Position numbers and translations under genes: made by a program
Notes under the pieces: generated by a model
What the model saw: only the letters and a program-made list of their open reading frames with translations
The model's database searches: none
What the model was told of the DNA's origin: nothing
Part shown: piece after piece, positions 23,908-32,534 of the stretch
Position numbering within the stretch: the stretch's first letter is position 1
Layout: each line of letters opens with the position of its first letter
Origin: Neorhizobium sp. SOG26
GTDB lineage: Bacteria > Pseudomonadota > Alphaproteobacteria > Rhizobiales > Rhizobiaceae
DNA: 64,000 nucleotides
NCBI RefSeq assembly: GCF_003491345.1
Contig: NZ_CP025513.1
Span: 62,001-126,000 of the forward strand
Direction of reading: 5' to 3'

Positions 23908-24897
23908 ATGGAATTAAAGTGGCTGGAAGATTTTGTAACGCTTGCGGATACGTCGAGCTTTTCGCGCTCCGCTGAACTGCGGAATGTGTCGCAGCCGGCC
24001 TTCAGTCGACGCATCAAGCAACTGGAAGTCTGGCTTGGTGCTGCACTCATCAAACGCGGAGCGGTTCCCGCGGAATTGACACCCGCGGGCCGCAGCTTTC
24101 TTCCCGTCGCACAAGACACGATCCGGGCACTTTATGCGGCGCGCGAGACGCTGCAACCGGCTTCCGATGCAGGAATGGTCAGGTTCGCCGCGCTCCATAC
24201 GCTGACTGTCACCTTCATTCCGAACTGGCTGCAGGCGCTCGAAAAGACCGCGCCCGACACGCGTCTCTGCTTTATACCCGACCGCGGCGGCATCGAAGCC
24301 AATCTCGCTGCTCTCGTGGATGGGGAGGCGGACTTTTTCCTCACCTATACAAACCCGCGGGTTCCGCTTCATCTCGACCGCGAGCACTTCGACTTCCTGT
24401 CGGTTGGCCGCGATCGCCTGCTGCCCGTCGCGGCACCCATGCTACGTCTCGATCGCGATCGCTGGACGGCGGGAGAAAACATTCTTGACAAGGCTTTGGC
24501 CGAACACTTCACCCTGCCCTATCTCAGCTATGGCTACAGCTCGTTCTTCGGCGTGGCGCTGGGCAAGCTCTTTTCCCAACACCCCAGCTTCCGCCGGCGC
24601 GCAGTCCATGAGAACGCGATCAGCGCTGGCCTCAAGACCATGACCTGCACGGGCGCCGGCATCTGCTGGCTGCCGGAAAGCCTGGTGGAGGAAGAACTTA
24701 GGACCGGCAAACTCGTTTCGGCAACATCCAGTTCGGACTGGACGCTTGACCTCGAGATCGTTCTCTACCGGCATGTCGGCAACCAGACGCGCAACGTCAA
24801 CGCCTTTTGGAACAATGCCCGCCAGGTAAGCGGGACAGCCGTCGGGCAGAAGTTGCCTGTCGCGGAAACGGTGATGCAAATGGCTTCAGGAGAGTAG
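23908..24897 (+). CDS. LysR-family regulator, likely of the D-amino acid operon
   Basis: 329 aa LysR-type regulator. N-terminal HTH (FVTLADTSSFSRSAELRNVS, then QPAFSRRIKQLE) and a C-terminal effector domain with FIPNWLQALEKTAPD, the hinge of the two lobes. ATG 23908 begins the canonical HTH. It is divergent from dat with 180 bases between, the usual arrangement for LysR autoregulation and control of the neighbour. The inducer would plausibly be a D-amino acid; not shown. Confidence 0.9.
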   Translation: MELKWLEDFVTLADTSSFSRSAELRNVSQPAFSRRIKQLEVWLGAALIKRGAVPAELTPAGRSFLPVAQDTIRALYAARETLQPASDAGMVRFAALHTLTVTFIPNWLQALEKTAPDTRLCFIPDRGGIEANLAALVDGEADFFLTYTNPRVPLHLDREHFDFLSVGRDRLLPVAAPMLRLDRDRWTAGENILDKALAEHFTLPYLSYGYSSFFGVALGKLFSQHPSFRRRAVHENAISAGLKTMTCTGAGICWLPESLVEEELRTGKLVSATSSSDWTLDLEIVLYRHVGNQTRNVNAFWNNARQVSGTAVGQKLPVAETVMQMASGE

Positions 24898-24976
24898 TTT
24901 TATCCGTAGGGAAGAAGCGTTCGTTGGCGGTCGCTCCGCCGCCGTCTGACGGCCACACGTTCGGCATCAGAGTACG

Positions 24977-25519
24977 TCATCGTGGTCTTGGCAGGTCCCA
25001 GGTGCGATACAACTGGTTCAGCGCGGCGGCCGTGCCGCACTCCACCGCAGGAAGACCGGACTGGCGGATCGCCTGCGCATACTTGAGGCTACTGTCCCGG
25101 GTCCTCACGGCGACCCAGTGGATCATCTCCCACTTGATGCTGTCTTGCGCACCTTCGAGATGCCCAGCGCGGTCGCTGCGGTTGATAAGCGTCCGCTTGA
25201 GGTACCTGCCGAGGCGGAGCCAGTGGTTGGAGGACAGGAGGATTGCGCCAGTCGCCCGGGCGAAGCGCTGGGGCATCAGGCGCGAATAATTGCCGTCCAT
25301 TACCCATTGCTCTCCAAGGATCGCCGCATCATGAAGCGCGGCAAATTCTGCATCCGGGCGCTGCTGCCAGTCGGTGTTCGGCAGATGCTTGAGCTGGTCG
25401 AGATGAATGGCAGGAAAACCGAGCTTCTTTGACAGCGAGACGGCAAGGGTCGACTTGCCCGCATTGGACGGGCCGAGGACGACGATGCGTTCGCCAAGGG
25501 AGTGCAAGGGCAGCATGCG
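24977..25519 (-). CDS. P-loop kinase-like protein (adenylate kinase / FlaR-like)
   Basis: 180 aa small P-loop protein: GERIVVLGPSNAGKSTLAVSLSKKLG holds the Walker A (GPSNAGKST), followed by HLDQLKHLPNTDW and WVMDGNYSR, typical of proteins annotated as topology modulation or adenylate-kinase-related. The nucleotide acceptor is unknown. ATG 25519 is chosen because it starts just before the first strand; a TTG at 25573 would add 18 residues without family support. Convergent with the LysR gene, apparently monocistronic. Confidence 0.78.
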   Translation of the reverse strand, partial: RMLPLHSLGERIVVLGPSNAGKSTLAVSLSKKLGFPAIHLDQLKHLPNTDWQQRPDAEFAALHDAAILGEQWVMDGNYSRLMPQRFARATGAILLSSNHWLRLGRYLKRTLINRSDRAGHLEGAQDSIKWEMIHWVAVRTRDSSLKYAQAIRQSGLPAVECGTAAALNQLYRTWDLPRPR

Positions 25520-25804
25520 ACACCAAGCGGGATTGGGTTCAACGTCCCTTGGCAAAGCAACCGATGGTGTCAAAGTCGAGGCAAGTGCATCGTCTCAACC
25601 AGGCCATCGCTCGTGTCTGGTTGCTGATCAGGGGTGGTGCCGTACTTTGGGCTTGGTTCGCCTTTGTTCGTCCGGTAAGAGATCTCTAAATCAAGTTAAA
25701 GCCCGCCGCTGCCTGCGGCCCGCTACATATTTCCTCGCGAGGCTTGATGCCTCGGTCGGAAGAGGCAAACACATGCTACATCTTCATCCAGGGAAGCGCC
25801 TCGC

Positions 25805-26899
25805 GTGCCGCACGCCATGCGTCGCATAGATGCCATTCGTCGTCTGCTGACGCCCCACCAGATCCGTGAAAGCATGACGCTCGCTCCCCAGGCGCGTTGG
25901 CGGGTCAGCGTAGTCGCCGGGGTTCAGGCGGCACTCTGTGCAGCCATAGCGCTCCCCTTGGTGTCAGTCTCGCCGTGGTCACACCTGATTGGCTTTGCCT
26001 CGCTTGGTTCTCTCGTGGCGTTGTTTGGCCGGTTTGCTCCGAGAGCAGATCGGAGCTCGATCATCCTGCAGTGCCTTCTCTGGCAGGTCTTCGCGGTGAC
26101 GGTCGTCTCGCTTGCAGGTTGGGCAGGCGCACCTGATTGGCTGCAGCTTATGCTGATCGCAATCGGCTGCGGTGCGTTCTTCTTTATCAGCACCACGGGT
26201 CGGTTCGGTCCCCCTGGCGCCCTGATTTTCGTTTTTGCGGCAAGCGCCTCGGTCAATTTTACCGGTTCGTTTGCCCAGGTGGCCGAAAGAAGCACCGCAG
26301 TTCTCGTTGTTGGCATCTTGGCGTGGGTCATCTGCAGGCTGACCGATACACTGCGCTACAGGCGCGGCGATCCCGACTTGCCCCGTGAAACCCTCCACCC
26401 GCTACGAGACCGCCTCAACCGATCTCTGCAGATCGCCCTCGGAGGCGCGGCCTCTGCCTTCACAGCCTATGCGCTGGGCTTGGCACATCCCGGCTGGGCT
26501 GCATTGGGCACTGTTGCCGTCATGCAAGGACCGCACCTGCATATCGGCATGAACCGGGCGCTGCAGCGCACAATCGGCACGTTGGTCGGCGCGGGTTTCG
26601 TCTGGCTGCTCCTGACCCAGGAGCCACCGGTTTGGGTCGTCATCGCCGTCGTGGTTTGCCTGATGGTTGGGACGGAAATCGTCATCGGCAGCAATTATGC
26701 GCTGGGCCAAGTGCTGGTAACGCCGATGGCCCTGCTCATGACCTTCCTCGCCAGACCGACGACCGATCTTGGCATGGTGCCGGAGCGCGTGTTGGATACG
26801 CTGATCGGTGCCGCCGTGGGCATGGCGCTGGCGGTGCTTTTCTCCACCGTCGAGGAACGACGGCACCTGGAGGATCACCACTCCAGGCGTTCAGGCTGA
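25805..26899 (+). CDS. FUSC-family membrane protein
   Basis: 364 aa with two sets of closely packed membrane helices (~35-165 and ~205-345) split by a short hydrophilic loop (TDTLRYRRGDPDLPRE). The second half shows the FUSC/aromatic acid exporter pattern PGWAALGTVAVMQGPHLH, then ALQRTIGTLVGAG. Such proteins are linked to export of aromatic acids or resistance, often with larger cytoplasmic domains; here the protein is short. GTG 25805 has GGGAAG nine bases upstream; ATG 25817 is an alternative. No efflux partners next to it. Confidence 0.8.
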   Translation: MPHAMRRIDAIRRLLTPHQIRESMTLAPQARWRVSVVAGVQAALCAAIALPLVSVSPWSHLIGFASLGSLVALFGRFAPRADRSSIILQCLLWQVFAVTVVSLAGWAGAPDWLQLMLIAIGCGAFFFISTTGRFGPPGALIFVFAASASVNFTGSFAQVAERSTAVLVVGILAWVICRLTDTLRYRRGDPDLPRETLHPLRDRLNRSLQIALGGAASAFTAYALGLAHPGWAALGTVAVMQGPHLHIGMNRALQRTIGTLVGAGFVWLLLTQEPPVWVVIAVVVCLMVGTEIVIGSNYALGQVLVTPMALLMTFLARPTTDLGMVPERVLDTLIGAAVGMALAVLFSTVEERRHLEDHHSRRSG

Positions 26900-26921
26900 G
26901 CGCGGTCAATTAAAGAGGAGC

Positions 26922-28133
26922 TTACGTGACCCGTTGGTGACGCCTCGCCCGGGCAGCCACGTTTCCAAACGCAGCGACGCCCACGGCTCCCAAAGCGGCG
27001 GTCCCAAACAACGACACCTCGATTCCGACCCGCTCCATCGCAGCGGCGAAGGCGAAGGGTGCGGCGGCTCCGGCGGCCAGTCGCACGGCGGCCATCTTGC
27101 CGGTCACCGCGCCGTATCCTTCACTGCCGAACAGATAAAGCGGCAGGCTGCCTTGCGCGATCGAATTGATGCCGGACCCCAGCCCCAGGCAGATGGCAAA
27201 TGCCACCGCCCCCATAAGTGAGCTCCCTACACTTCCAAGGATGACGATGCCGCCGACCATTAAGGCAGCGGAAATCACCGCCAGCATGGGTGGCGTCAAT
27301 CGCGTGCCAAAAACCATGTTTATCAATCGGCTCAGGACCTGAGCAGGACCGAACAAGGTGCCGACAACGACAGCAGCAGTGCCTAGCCCTAGAGCGCCGA
27401 GCATTGGAACCATGTGGGCAAGGATGGACGACAGGGCGAAACCCAGGATCGCGAAGGCGGTGGATACGATAAGCATCGTCTCGCGCCGGTTTTCCACTGG
27501 AATGGCCCCGACAATGGGTTCGCGGGTCTGTCTCACGCCACTTTCCCTGACGGCCTTGCGCTGCGCCATGATCCAGAAATGCAGAGGCATGCACAGCACG
27601 AGATTGAGCGCGGCGAACAGGACGTAGATTTCCCGCCAGGTGATGTGGTCGAGCAAGCTGGCGGAGATCGGCCAGAAGATCGTTGAGGCAAAGCCGCCGA
27701 TCAAGGTGAGGTAGGTGATATTGCGCGATGCCGTCTTCGGATTGTTTTCCACCAGGGCTGCACAGGCCGCCTGGTACTGCACCATGCCCGAGGACACTTC
27801 GAGGAGGATGATCCCGATGGCAAAGGCGGCGATCGACGGTGACCAGGCGCAGAATACCAATGTCAGGGCCGAAAAAAGCGAGCCGACCGTCAATACGGTT
27901 GCGGCGCCGAGCCTGTCCATCTGCCGGCCTATGATCGGTGCTGCGAGCCCGCCGAATAGCAGGGAAACGGAGAAGACGGCAAAGACCTGCTCGAGGCTGA
28001 TCTCGAGATCGGCGGCTATGTGCGGCGCGAGGATCGAGAACGAATAATACAGCGTGCCGTAGCCGATGATCTGCGTCAGCCCAAGCGCGACCACCACTGC
28101 TGCGCGAGAAATGCCATTACCCACGAAAACCAC
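26922..28133 (-). CDS. MFS transporter
   Basis: 403 aa, about twelve helices, with the MFS loop 2-3 motif GRQMDRLGAATVLTVGS. Start is GTG 28133 (or GTG 28124), inside the end of the upstream araC-type gene, giving a 17-base overlap and likely translational coupling. The frame stays open to 28262, but those residues are the other frame of the AraC gene. Substrate unknown; the AraC partner probably controls it. The shape is that of the oxalate/formate or monocarboxylate-like MFS branch (GLTQIIGYGTLYYSFSILAP), which is a weak hint only. Confidence 0.87.
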   Translation of the reverse strand: MVFVGNGISRAAVVVALGLTQIIGYGTLYYSFSILAPHIAADLEISLEQVFAVFSVSLLFGGLAAPIIGRQMDRLGAATVLTVGSLFSALTLVFCAWSPSIAAFAIGIILLEVSSGMVQYQAACAALVENNPKTASRNITYLTLIGGFASTIFWPISASLLDHITWREIYVLFAALNLVLCMPLHFWIMAQRKAVRESGVRQTREPIVGAIPVENRRETMLIVSTAFAILGFALSSILAHMVPMLGALGLGTAAVVVGTLFGPAQVLSRLINMVFGTRLTPPMLAVISAALMVGGIVILGSVGSSLMGAVAFAICLGLGSGINSIAQGSLPLYLFGSEGYGAVTGKMAAVRLAAGAAAPFAFAAAMERVGIEVSLFGTAALGAVGVAAFGNVAARARRHQRVT

Positions 28134-28932
28134 CCCGTTCGCTGCCTTGGAAATATTGCCCAGGTGAGGTTCCGAAGGCTGCTCTGAAAACGGCAATGAA
28201 GGCGCTAGGCCCTGAATAGCCAAGCGCGAAGGAGATGTCGCCAACGCTCTTGCCGGCCGCAAGCCACTCCACAGCCTTGAGGAGCTTTGCCTGCTGGCGC
28301 CACGCCCGGAAGCTCATGCCGGTTTCCAGCTGGAAATGACGCTGGAAGCTGCGTGGCGACATCGCTGCCCGGGAGGCGAGCTCCTTGAGCGGCCACTCCT
28401 CGCCCGGCTCGCGGCGGATGCCGGCCGCAATCGCTCGCAGCCGTCCTGAGGTGGGTGACGGAAGCGAAAGCGGCGCAACCGGGCTCGTCTCCAGTTGGTC
28501 GATGATGACCGCCGCCAGCCGCTCCGCACGCGGACTGCCGGCGTCTGCTCGCGGGATCTCCAGAAAGGCGAGGATAAGTTCGCGCAGAAGCGGCGTCGTG
28601 CCGATCACCGAGACATCTCGAGGGAGATCGACCACAGCCTCAGGACGGAAGAAGAGGTAACTGCGTTCAGTTTCCTGGAGATAAGTGACTTCATGCAAGA
28701 CGCCTGAGGGAACGAAAACGGCCCGCTCGGGCGGCACGATGAAATAGCCACTCTCCGTCTCGAGCCGCAACGACCCGCGCACGATCTGAAACAACTGGGC
28801 ACGGTGGTGTGTATGAAAAGTATATGTCTGGCCAGCGGGCTCTGATCCACCCTGGCCGACGGCGGTGAACGGATAGTCTCCAACCGCATCTTCAGGCAGA
28901 TGCACGTTGATCAGGTTGTCCGCGGCAATCAT
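28117..28932 (-). CDS. AraC-family regulator with cupin N-domain
   Basis: 271 aa. The cupin sensor part has FHTHHRAQLFQIVRGSLRLE and VPPERAVFVPSGVLHEV. The C-terminal double HTH has PLKELASRAAMSPRSFQRHF and GDISFALGYSGPSAFIAVFRAAFG. ATG 28932 has a clear GGGGAG ribosome site; the earlier codon at 29004 lacks one. Overlaps the downstream MFS gene, so the two form one unit. Such AraC-cupin/MFS pairs typically respond to the exported compound. Confidence 0.9.
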   Translation of the reverse strand: MIAADNLINVHLPEDAVGDYPFTAVGQGGSEPAGQTYTFHTHHRAQLFQIVRGSLRLETESGYFIVPPERAVFVPSGVLHEVTYLQETERSYLFFRPEAVVDLPRDVSVIGTTPLLRELILAFLEIPRADAGSPRAERLAAVIIDQLETSPVAPLSLPSPTSGRLRAIAAGIRREPGEEWPLKELASRAAMSPRSFQRHFQLETGMSFRAWRQQAKLLKAVEWLAAGKSVGDISFALGYSGPSAFIAVFRAAFGTSPGQYFQGSERGGFRG

Positions 28933-29031
28933 GGCGTCTCCCCGACATTTATTGACAGGATACCGATAACAGGTCTTGACGCAAATACGTAGATTGACGG
29001 TCACACAGCAACCAAGGCTGGAGACAAAGTC

Positions 29032-29358
29032 ATGTCAGTAGAACGAGTTGACCCGGTTGGACGGTTCTATCGGGACGCTGTTGCGGTGGTTTCGCGCTGG
29101 TGGCAGCAAGCGACAACCGAGCAGGAACTGCAGTGGCTATCCGATCGCGATCTGGCGGACATTGGTGTCGTCCGCAGAGATATCGCTGAGCTGGCGCGCA
29201 AACGCGCTGGCTCCGCGGCGACAACCGGCTTGGCCAAAGGCGCCCAAAATAACCCCTGCCGATACCGGAGTTCCGCGGCCTGTCCACAAAACCGTTGGCG
29301 GACCGATTTTCAACTAAACGCTCCACGGCTGGGCCAAGAATGCAGGAGAATTGTGTGA
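29032..29358 (+). CDS. DUF1127-domain small protein with extra C-terminal tail
   Basis: 108 aa. Residues 15-60 carry the DUF1127 core (LQWLSDRDLADIGVVRRDI), a short arginine-rich type of domain abundant in rhizobia and linked to small-RNA, phosphate and stress physiology in Agrobacterium. The tail after ~62 (proline, cysteine and arginine-rich) is unlike the domain and may be non-conserved. TGA 29356-29358 shares one base with the next ATG (TGATG), so the methyltransferase downstream is translationally coupled. Confidence 0.8.
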   Translation: MSVERVDPVGRFYRDAVAVVSRWWQQATTEQELQWLSDRDLADIGVVRRDIAELARKRAGSAATTGLAKGAQNNPCRYRSSAACPQNRWRTDFQLNAPRLGQECRRIV

Positions 29359-30086
29359 TGCACGACGACGGAATTTTTGATGAAGCGGTCGCAGCAACTT
29401 ACGACAATGATGATGCGATCTCGGCACCCGAGGTGGTTGATCCGATCGTTGATCTTCTTGTCGAACTGGCGGACGGCGGGCGGGCTCTGGAGTTCGCGAT
29501 CGGAACCGGTCGACTTGCGCTTCCACTCTCCGCGAGAGGCGTTGACGTTGAAGGCATAGAGTTGTCGCGCGCCATGGTTTCTCGTTTGCGCGCCAAGCGG
29601 GGCGGAGAAAGGCTTCCGGTAGCGATTGGCGACATGGCGACAATTCGAACCGAAGGTGAGTTCTCGCTGGTGTATCTTGCCTTCAACACCATCAACAACC
29701 TGACAACCCAGGATGCGCAGGTTGCCTGCTTCCAGAACGCAGCCGCGCATCTTAAGCCGGGTGGTGTCTTCCTGGTGGAGGTCGGCGTTCCGCCACTTCA
29801 ACGGCTGCCGGTCGGCGAGAGGCTGGTTGCATTTGCCTGCAGCGACACGCACTGGGGCATCGACGAGTTTGATGTGGTGACCCAGGAGTTCTCGTCTCAC
29901 CATATCCAACTTCGGGACGGAGAAGCTCAGAAGCTGTCGGTGCCGTTTCGCTACGTCTGGCCCGCCGAACTCGACCTCATGGCGCGGCTGGCGGGCATGA
30001 CACTCAAACACCGCTGGGGCGGCTGGAAAAAACAGCCCTTCACCTCTGTCAGCAGAAAGCATGTGTCGGTTTGGCAAAAATTATAG
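29358..30086 (+). CDS. SAM-dependent class I methyltransferase
   Basis: 242 aa Rossmann methyltransferase: motif I ALEFAIGTGRLALPLSARG, motif II VEGIELSRAMVSRLR, motif III IGDMATIRTEGEFSLVYLAFNT, post-motif LKPGGVFLVEV. ATG 29358 has CAGGAG nine bases upstream; an ATG at 29340 is weaker. Shares TGATG with the DUF1127 stop. Substrate unknown; the C-terminal part (VWPAELDLMARLAGMTLKHRWGGW) is usual for small-molecule methyltransferases. Confidence 0.87.
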   Translation: MHDDGIFDEAVAATYDNDDAISAPEVVDPIVDLLVELADGGRALEFAIGTGRLALPLSARGVDVEGIELSRAMVSRLRAKRGGERLPVAIGDMATIRTEGEFSLVYLAFNTINNLTTQDAQVACFQNAAAHLKPGGVFLVEVGVPPLQRLPVGERLVAFACSDTHWGIDEFDVVTQEFSSHHIQLRDGEAQKLSVPFRYVWPAELDLMARLAGMTLKHRWGGWKKQPFTSVSRKHVSVWQKL

Positions 30087-30102
30087 GCTCGCGGCGGTAG
30101 AT

Positions 30103-30120
30103 CGGCGGCGAAGGCCGCCG
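30103..30120. other. GC-rich stem-loop between convergent genes
   Basis: CGGCGGC, loop GAAG, GCCGCCG: a perfect 7-bp stem in the 44-base gap between the methyltransferase stop and the convergent MFS stop. No T-run on either side, so termination is possible but not assured. Confidence 0.5.
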
Positions 30121-30130
30121 TCGAAAGCCT

Positions 30131-31348
30131 TTACGATGTCGGCGCTAGCTCGAGAGATGATGCGCGTTCCCCGGCCAAGGTGTTTTGCGCCACGGCCACA
30201 GTCACCCATGCCGCCGCGCTGGCAAACACCGAGACCCAGAAACCGTTGCTCGGGCCGAATGTGTCGACCACCCAGCCGGACAGGAATGCACCAAACGCCA
30301 TGCCAATCCCCACACCGGTCATCACCCAAGTCACGCCTTCCGTCAGCATGGCTTCCGGTACGCGGCGCTCGATAAGCCCGAAGGCGGTGATGAAGACGGG
30401 CGAGATTGCGATGCCGCTGAAGAAGACGGCTGCAGCCAGGAGTGCAACGGAACTGCTGGCGACGAGAAGCGGCAATGCGGTGAGCGCCAGCACGGTCAAC
30501 GCGATCAGCAGTTGGCGTTGAAGCGCCATCTTGGGATTGAGTGCGCCAAGGATCAGGCCCACGATGAAAGAGCCGGTCGCATAAACGCCGATGACGAGGC
30601 TGGCAGTATCGGGACGCCCCAGTTCCTTGGTGATCGCGACCGCGCTGACCTCGGCGGTGGCAAAGGTTGAGCCAACGAAAATCAGGGCGAGCGTGATGAT
30701 TTGGACCGGACGCAGCCAGATAGCGGAGCCTTGACGCGTCCCTTCCTCAACCACCCTCACCTTAGGTTCGGTGCCTCTTTGAAAAAGAAAGGCAGAGGTA
30801 CCAAGCGCCAAGAAGCCTGTGCTCGCGACCATGCCCGCCTCGGGAAACAGCGAGACCGCGAGGCCGACGGAAAGCGAAGCCCCGGCGATATAGACAAGCT
30901 CGTCAGCGGCGGACTCAAACGCGAAGGCCGTGTTCAGCTCCGGCCTGCCGCGGAAGATTTCGGTCCAGCGAGCCCGTAGCATCGCTGGCATGCTCGGCAT
31001 CGCGGCCGCAAAAAGCGCTGAAAGAAAAAGCGTCCATGCCGGCCAGTCCCGATTAGCCGCGAAGATTAGAGCTGCAAAGGCGATTACGGAAACCACTGTC
31101 GTCGGAAACAGGACGGCCATCTGGCCTTTCCGATCAACGAGACGCGAGATTTGCGGTGAGAGTAGCGCGTTGGTGAGCGCGAAAGTCGCGGAGACCGCGC
31201 CTGCGAGCCAGTATTCACCACTCGTCTGAGATAGCATGGCTACGATGCCGATCGGCGCCATCGCAATTGGAAGGCGGGCAAAGAAACCAGCGCTCGAAAA
31301 GCCCAAGGCGCCGGGGGCGCGGAATATCTCTCGGTATGCACTGTACAT
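30131..31348 (-). CDS. MFS transporter controlled by divergent TetR
   Basis: 405 aa, twelve-helix MFS protein with SRLVDRKGQMAVLFPT (loop 2-3 motif). The fold type is that of drug or metabolite exporters annotated only as MFS. ATG 31348 has AAGGAA eight bases upstream; an in-frame codon at 31417 lies inside operator DNA and is unlikely. A possible -35 TTGACA on the minus strand (31433-31428) overlaps the second operator, so TetR binding should block transcription. The substrate is probably the toxic inducer, unidentified. Confidence 0.88.
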   Translation of the reverse strand: MYSAYREIFRAPGALGFSSAGFFARLPIAMAPIGIVAMLSQTSGEYWLAGAVSATFALTNALLSPQISRLVDRKGQMAVLFPTTVVSVIAFAALIFAANRDWPAWTLFLSALFAAAMPSMPAMLRARWTEIFRGRPELNTAFAFESAADELVYIAGASLSVGLAVSLFPEAGMVASTGFLALGTSAFLFQRGTEPKVRVVEEGTRQGSAIWLRPVQIITLALIFVGSTFATAEVSAVAITKELGRPDTASLVIGVYATGSFIVGLILGALNPKMALQRQLLIALTVLALTALPLLVASSSVALLAAAVFFSGIAISPVFITAFGLIERRVPEAMLTEGVTWVMTGVGIGMAFGAFLSGWVVDTFGPSNGFWVSVFASAAAWVTVAVAQNTLAGERASSLELAPTS

Positions 31349-31383
31349 CGGAATGTTTCCTTGTTGAGAGGGAACTGCTACAT

Positions 31384-31453
31384 ACATACGCGGCGTATGT
31401 GAGATACGTAGAGACATACGTTGCGTATGTCAATTCACATACGCAACGTATGT
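31384..31453. promoter_or_regulatory. Three perfect 17-bp operators (ACATACG-N3-CGTATGT)
   Basis: Copies at 31384-31400 (spacer CGG), 31414-31430 (TTG) and 31437-31453 (CAA), all with identical 7-base arms. Centres are 30 and 23 bases apart. They fill the region between the divergent MFS (start 31348) and TetR (start 31469) genes and overlap a candidate MFS -35. This is the TetR operator array by position and symmetry. Three copies on a single divergent promoter are more than the usual one or two. Confidence 0.88.
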
Positions 31454-31468
31454 GTGCTTGGAGGTCGG

Positions 31469-32071
31469 ATGCGCAGATCACGCAACGAGATGATCGCAGA
31501 GACGCGCCAGAAACTGTTGTCCGCAGGAAGGCGCGCCTTTGGCGAGCTTGGTTATGCAGAAGCATCCATGGATGACTTCACAGCAAAGGCGGGATTGACG
31601 CGCGGCGCGCTTTATCATCATTTCGGTGACAAGAAGGGCTTGTTCGCGGCCGTCGTGGCAGAGATCGATGCGGAGATGTCTGCAAGGCTCTGCGACATCT
31701 CCTCCAAGGCAGCAGACCGTTGGCGGGGGTTTGTTGATGAGAACGTCGCTTATGTGCTGACCGCGCTCGAACCCGAAATCCAGCGCATCATGTTCCGTGA
31801 CGGTCCGGCCGTGCTCGGCGATCCGTCGCAGTGGCCGAACGCCAATCACTGCATCGCGACCGTCGCCCGAAGCATCGAAACCCTGAGAAACGATGGCTTG
31901 ATCGTCGATATCGATCCGGAGGCGGCTGCGCGTCTCATCAATGCTGCGAGCAGCAGTGCGGCTCAGTGGATCGCCAATTCCGACGATCCAGACGCGACAT
32001 CAAAGCGGGCGGTGAAGAGTTTCAAGACGCTGCTGGAAGGCCTGCGCATCAAGAAGGATCCTAAGCGATGA
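31469..32071 (+). CDS. TetR-family repressor
   Basis: 200 aa. The HTH is MDDFTAKAGLTRGALYHHFG with the TetR YHHFGDKKGLF signature; the C-terminal part is a helical ligand domain (TetR-C type). ATG 31469 has GGAGG just upstream. Divergent from an MFS exporter with three matching operators between them, a standard ligand-induced efflux circuit and autoregulation. Its stop overlaps the convergent EthD gene by 11 bases. Confidence 0.93.
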   Translation: MRRSRNEMIAETRQKLLSAGRRAFGELGYAEASMDDFTAKAGLTRGALYHHFGDKKGLFAAVVAEIDAEMSARLCDISSKAADRWRGFVDENVAYVLTALEPEIQRIMFRDGPAVLGDPSQWPNANHCIATVARSIETLRNDGLIVDIDPEAAARLINAASSSAAQWIANSDDPDATSKRAVKSFKTLLEGLRIKKDPKR

Positions 32072-32372
32072 CCTCGCTCATCTGCACGATCGGCACGACG
32101 TCCGTGTAGTTCTGGACATCTGCTCCGACGTCTGCGCGGTGGGGCTCGAAGGCCTCCTTGAAGGTCTCAAGATCCGGCACGTAAACGTGGCATGCCGCGA
32201 CGAACTCGGGGGTAGTCCCAGGTTCACGGCCAGATATGCCGCGGTCGATCTCGTAGCGCAGGCAGACGTCGCCGAGGCGCTCCTTGATCATGGGCATATG
32301 GCGGGTGCGGTAGTAGTCGTGATCGAATCTTGAGCCGCGGTTGGACGGGTAATAGACGCTCATCTTGATCAT
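32061..32372 (-). CDS. EthD-family protein
   Basis: 103 aa ferredoxin-like barrel protein of the EthD type: MSVYYPSNRGSRFDHDYYRT, with HMPMIKERLGD the typical helix, and the end VQNYTDVVPIVQMSEV. EthD was first seen in ether degradation; most members are uncharacterised. ATG 32372 has GGAG and AAGG upstream; codons to 32507 lack support. Possibly related in role to the DJ-1 gene upstream on the same strand, with 162 bases between. Confidence 0.85.
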   Translation of the reverse strand: MIKMSVYYPSNRGSRFDHDYYRTRHMPMIKERLGDVCLRYEIDRGISGREPGTTPEFVAACHVYVPDLETFKEAFEPHRADVGADVQNYTDVVPIVQMSEVIA

Positions 32373-32441
32373 CACCTTGCTCCTCTCCGAGGGATCGGCG
32401 GTCCTAGGAACTTTCAAAGCCCCCGCCCAGAGATCGCGAGT

Positions 32442-32456
32442 AGTTCCGGCGGAACT
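32442..32456. promoter_or_regulatory. Perfect 15-bp palindrome upstream of the EthD gene
   Basis: AGTTCCG-G-CGGAACT, 70-84 bases before the EthD start. Size and location fit an operator of a dimeric regulator. No gene nearby is an obvious partner. Confidence 0.45.
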
Positions 32457-32534
32457 CAAGACGTACCGCGTTCCGCACGAGATGGGAACGCATCCCCGTG
32501 ATGGCAATCGCGAGGATGCTCGTTTTACAAAGTC

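Noticed and set aside
24920-24945. Possible hairpin after the LysR gene (GGCGG...CCGCC)
   Set aside because: Only 5 bp of stem with no T-run; too weak to call a terminator.
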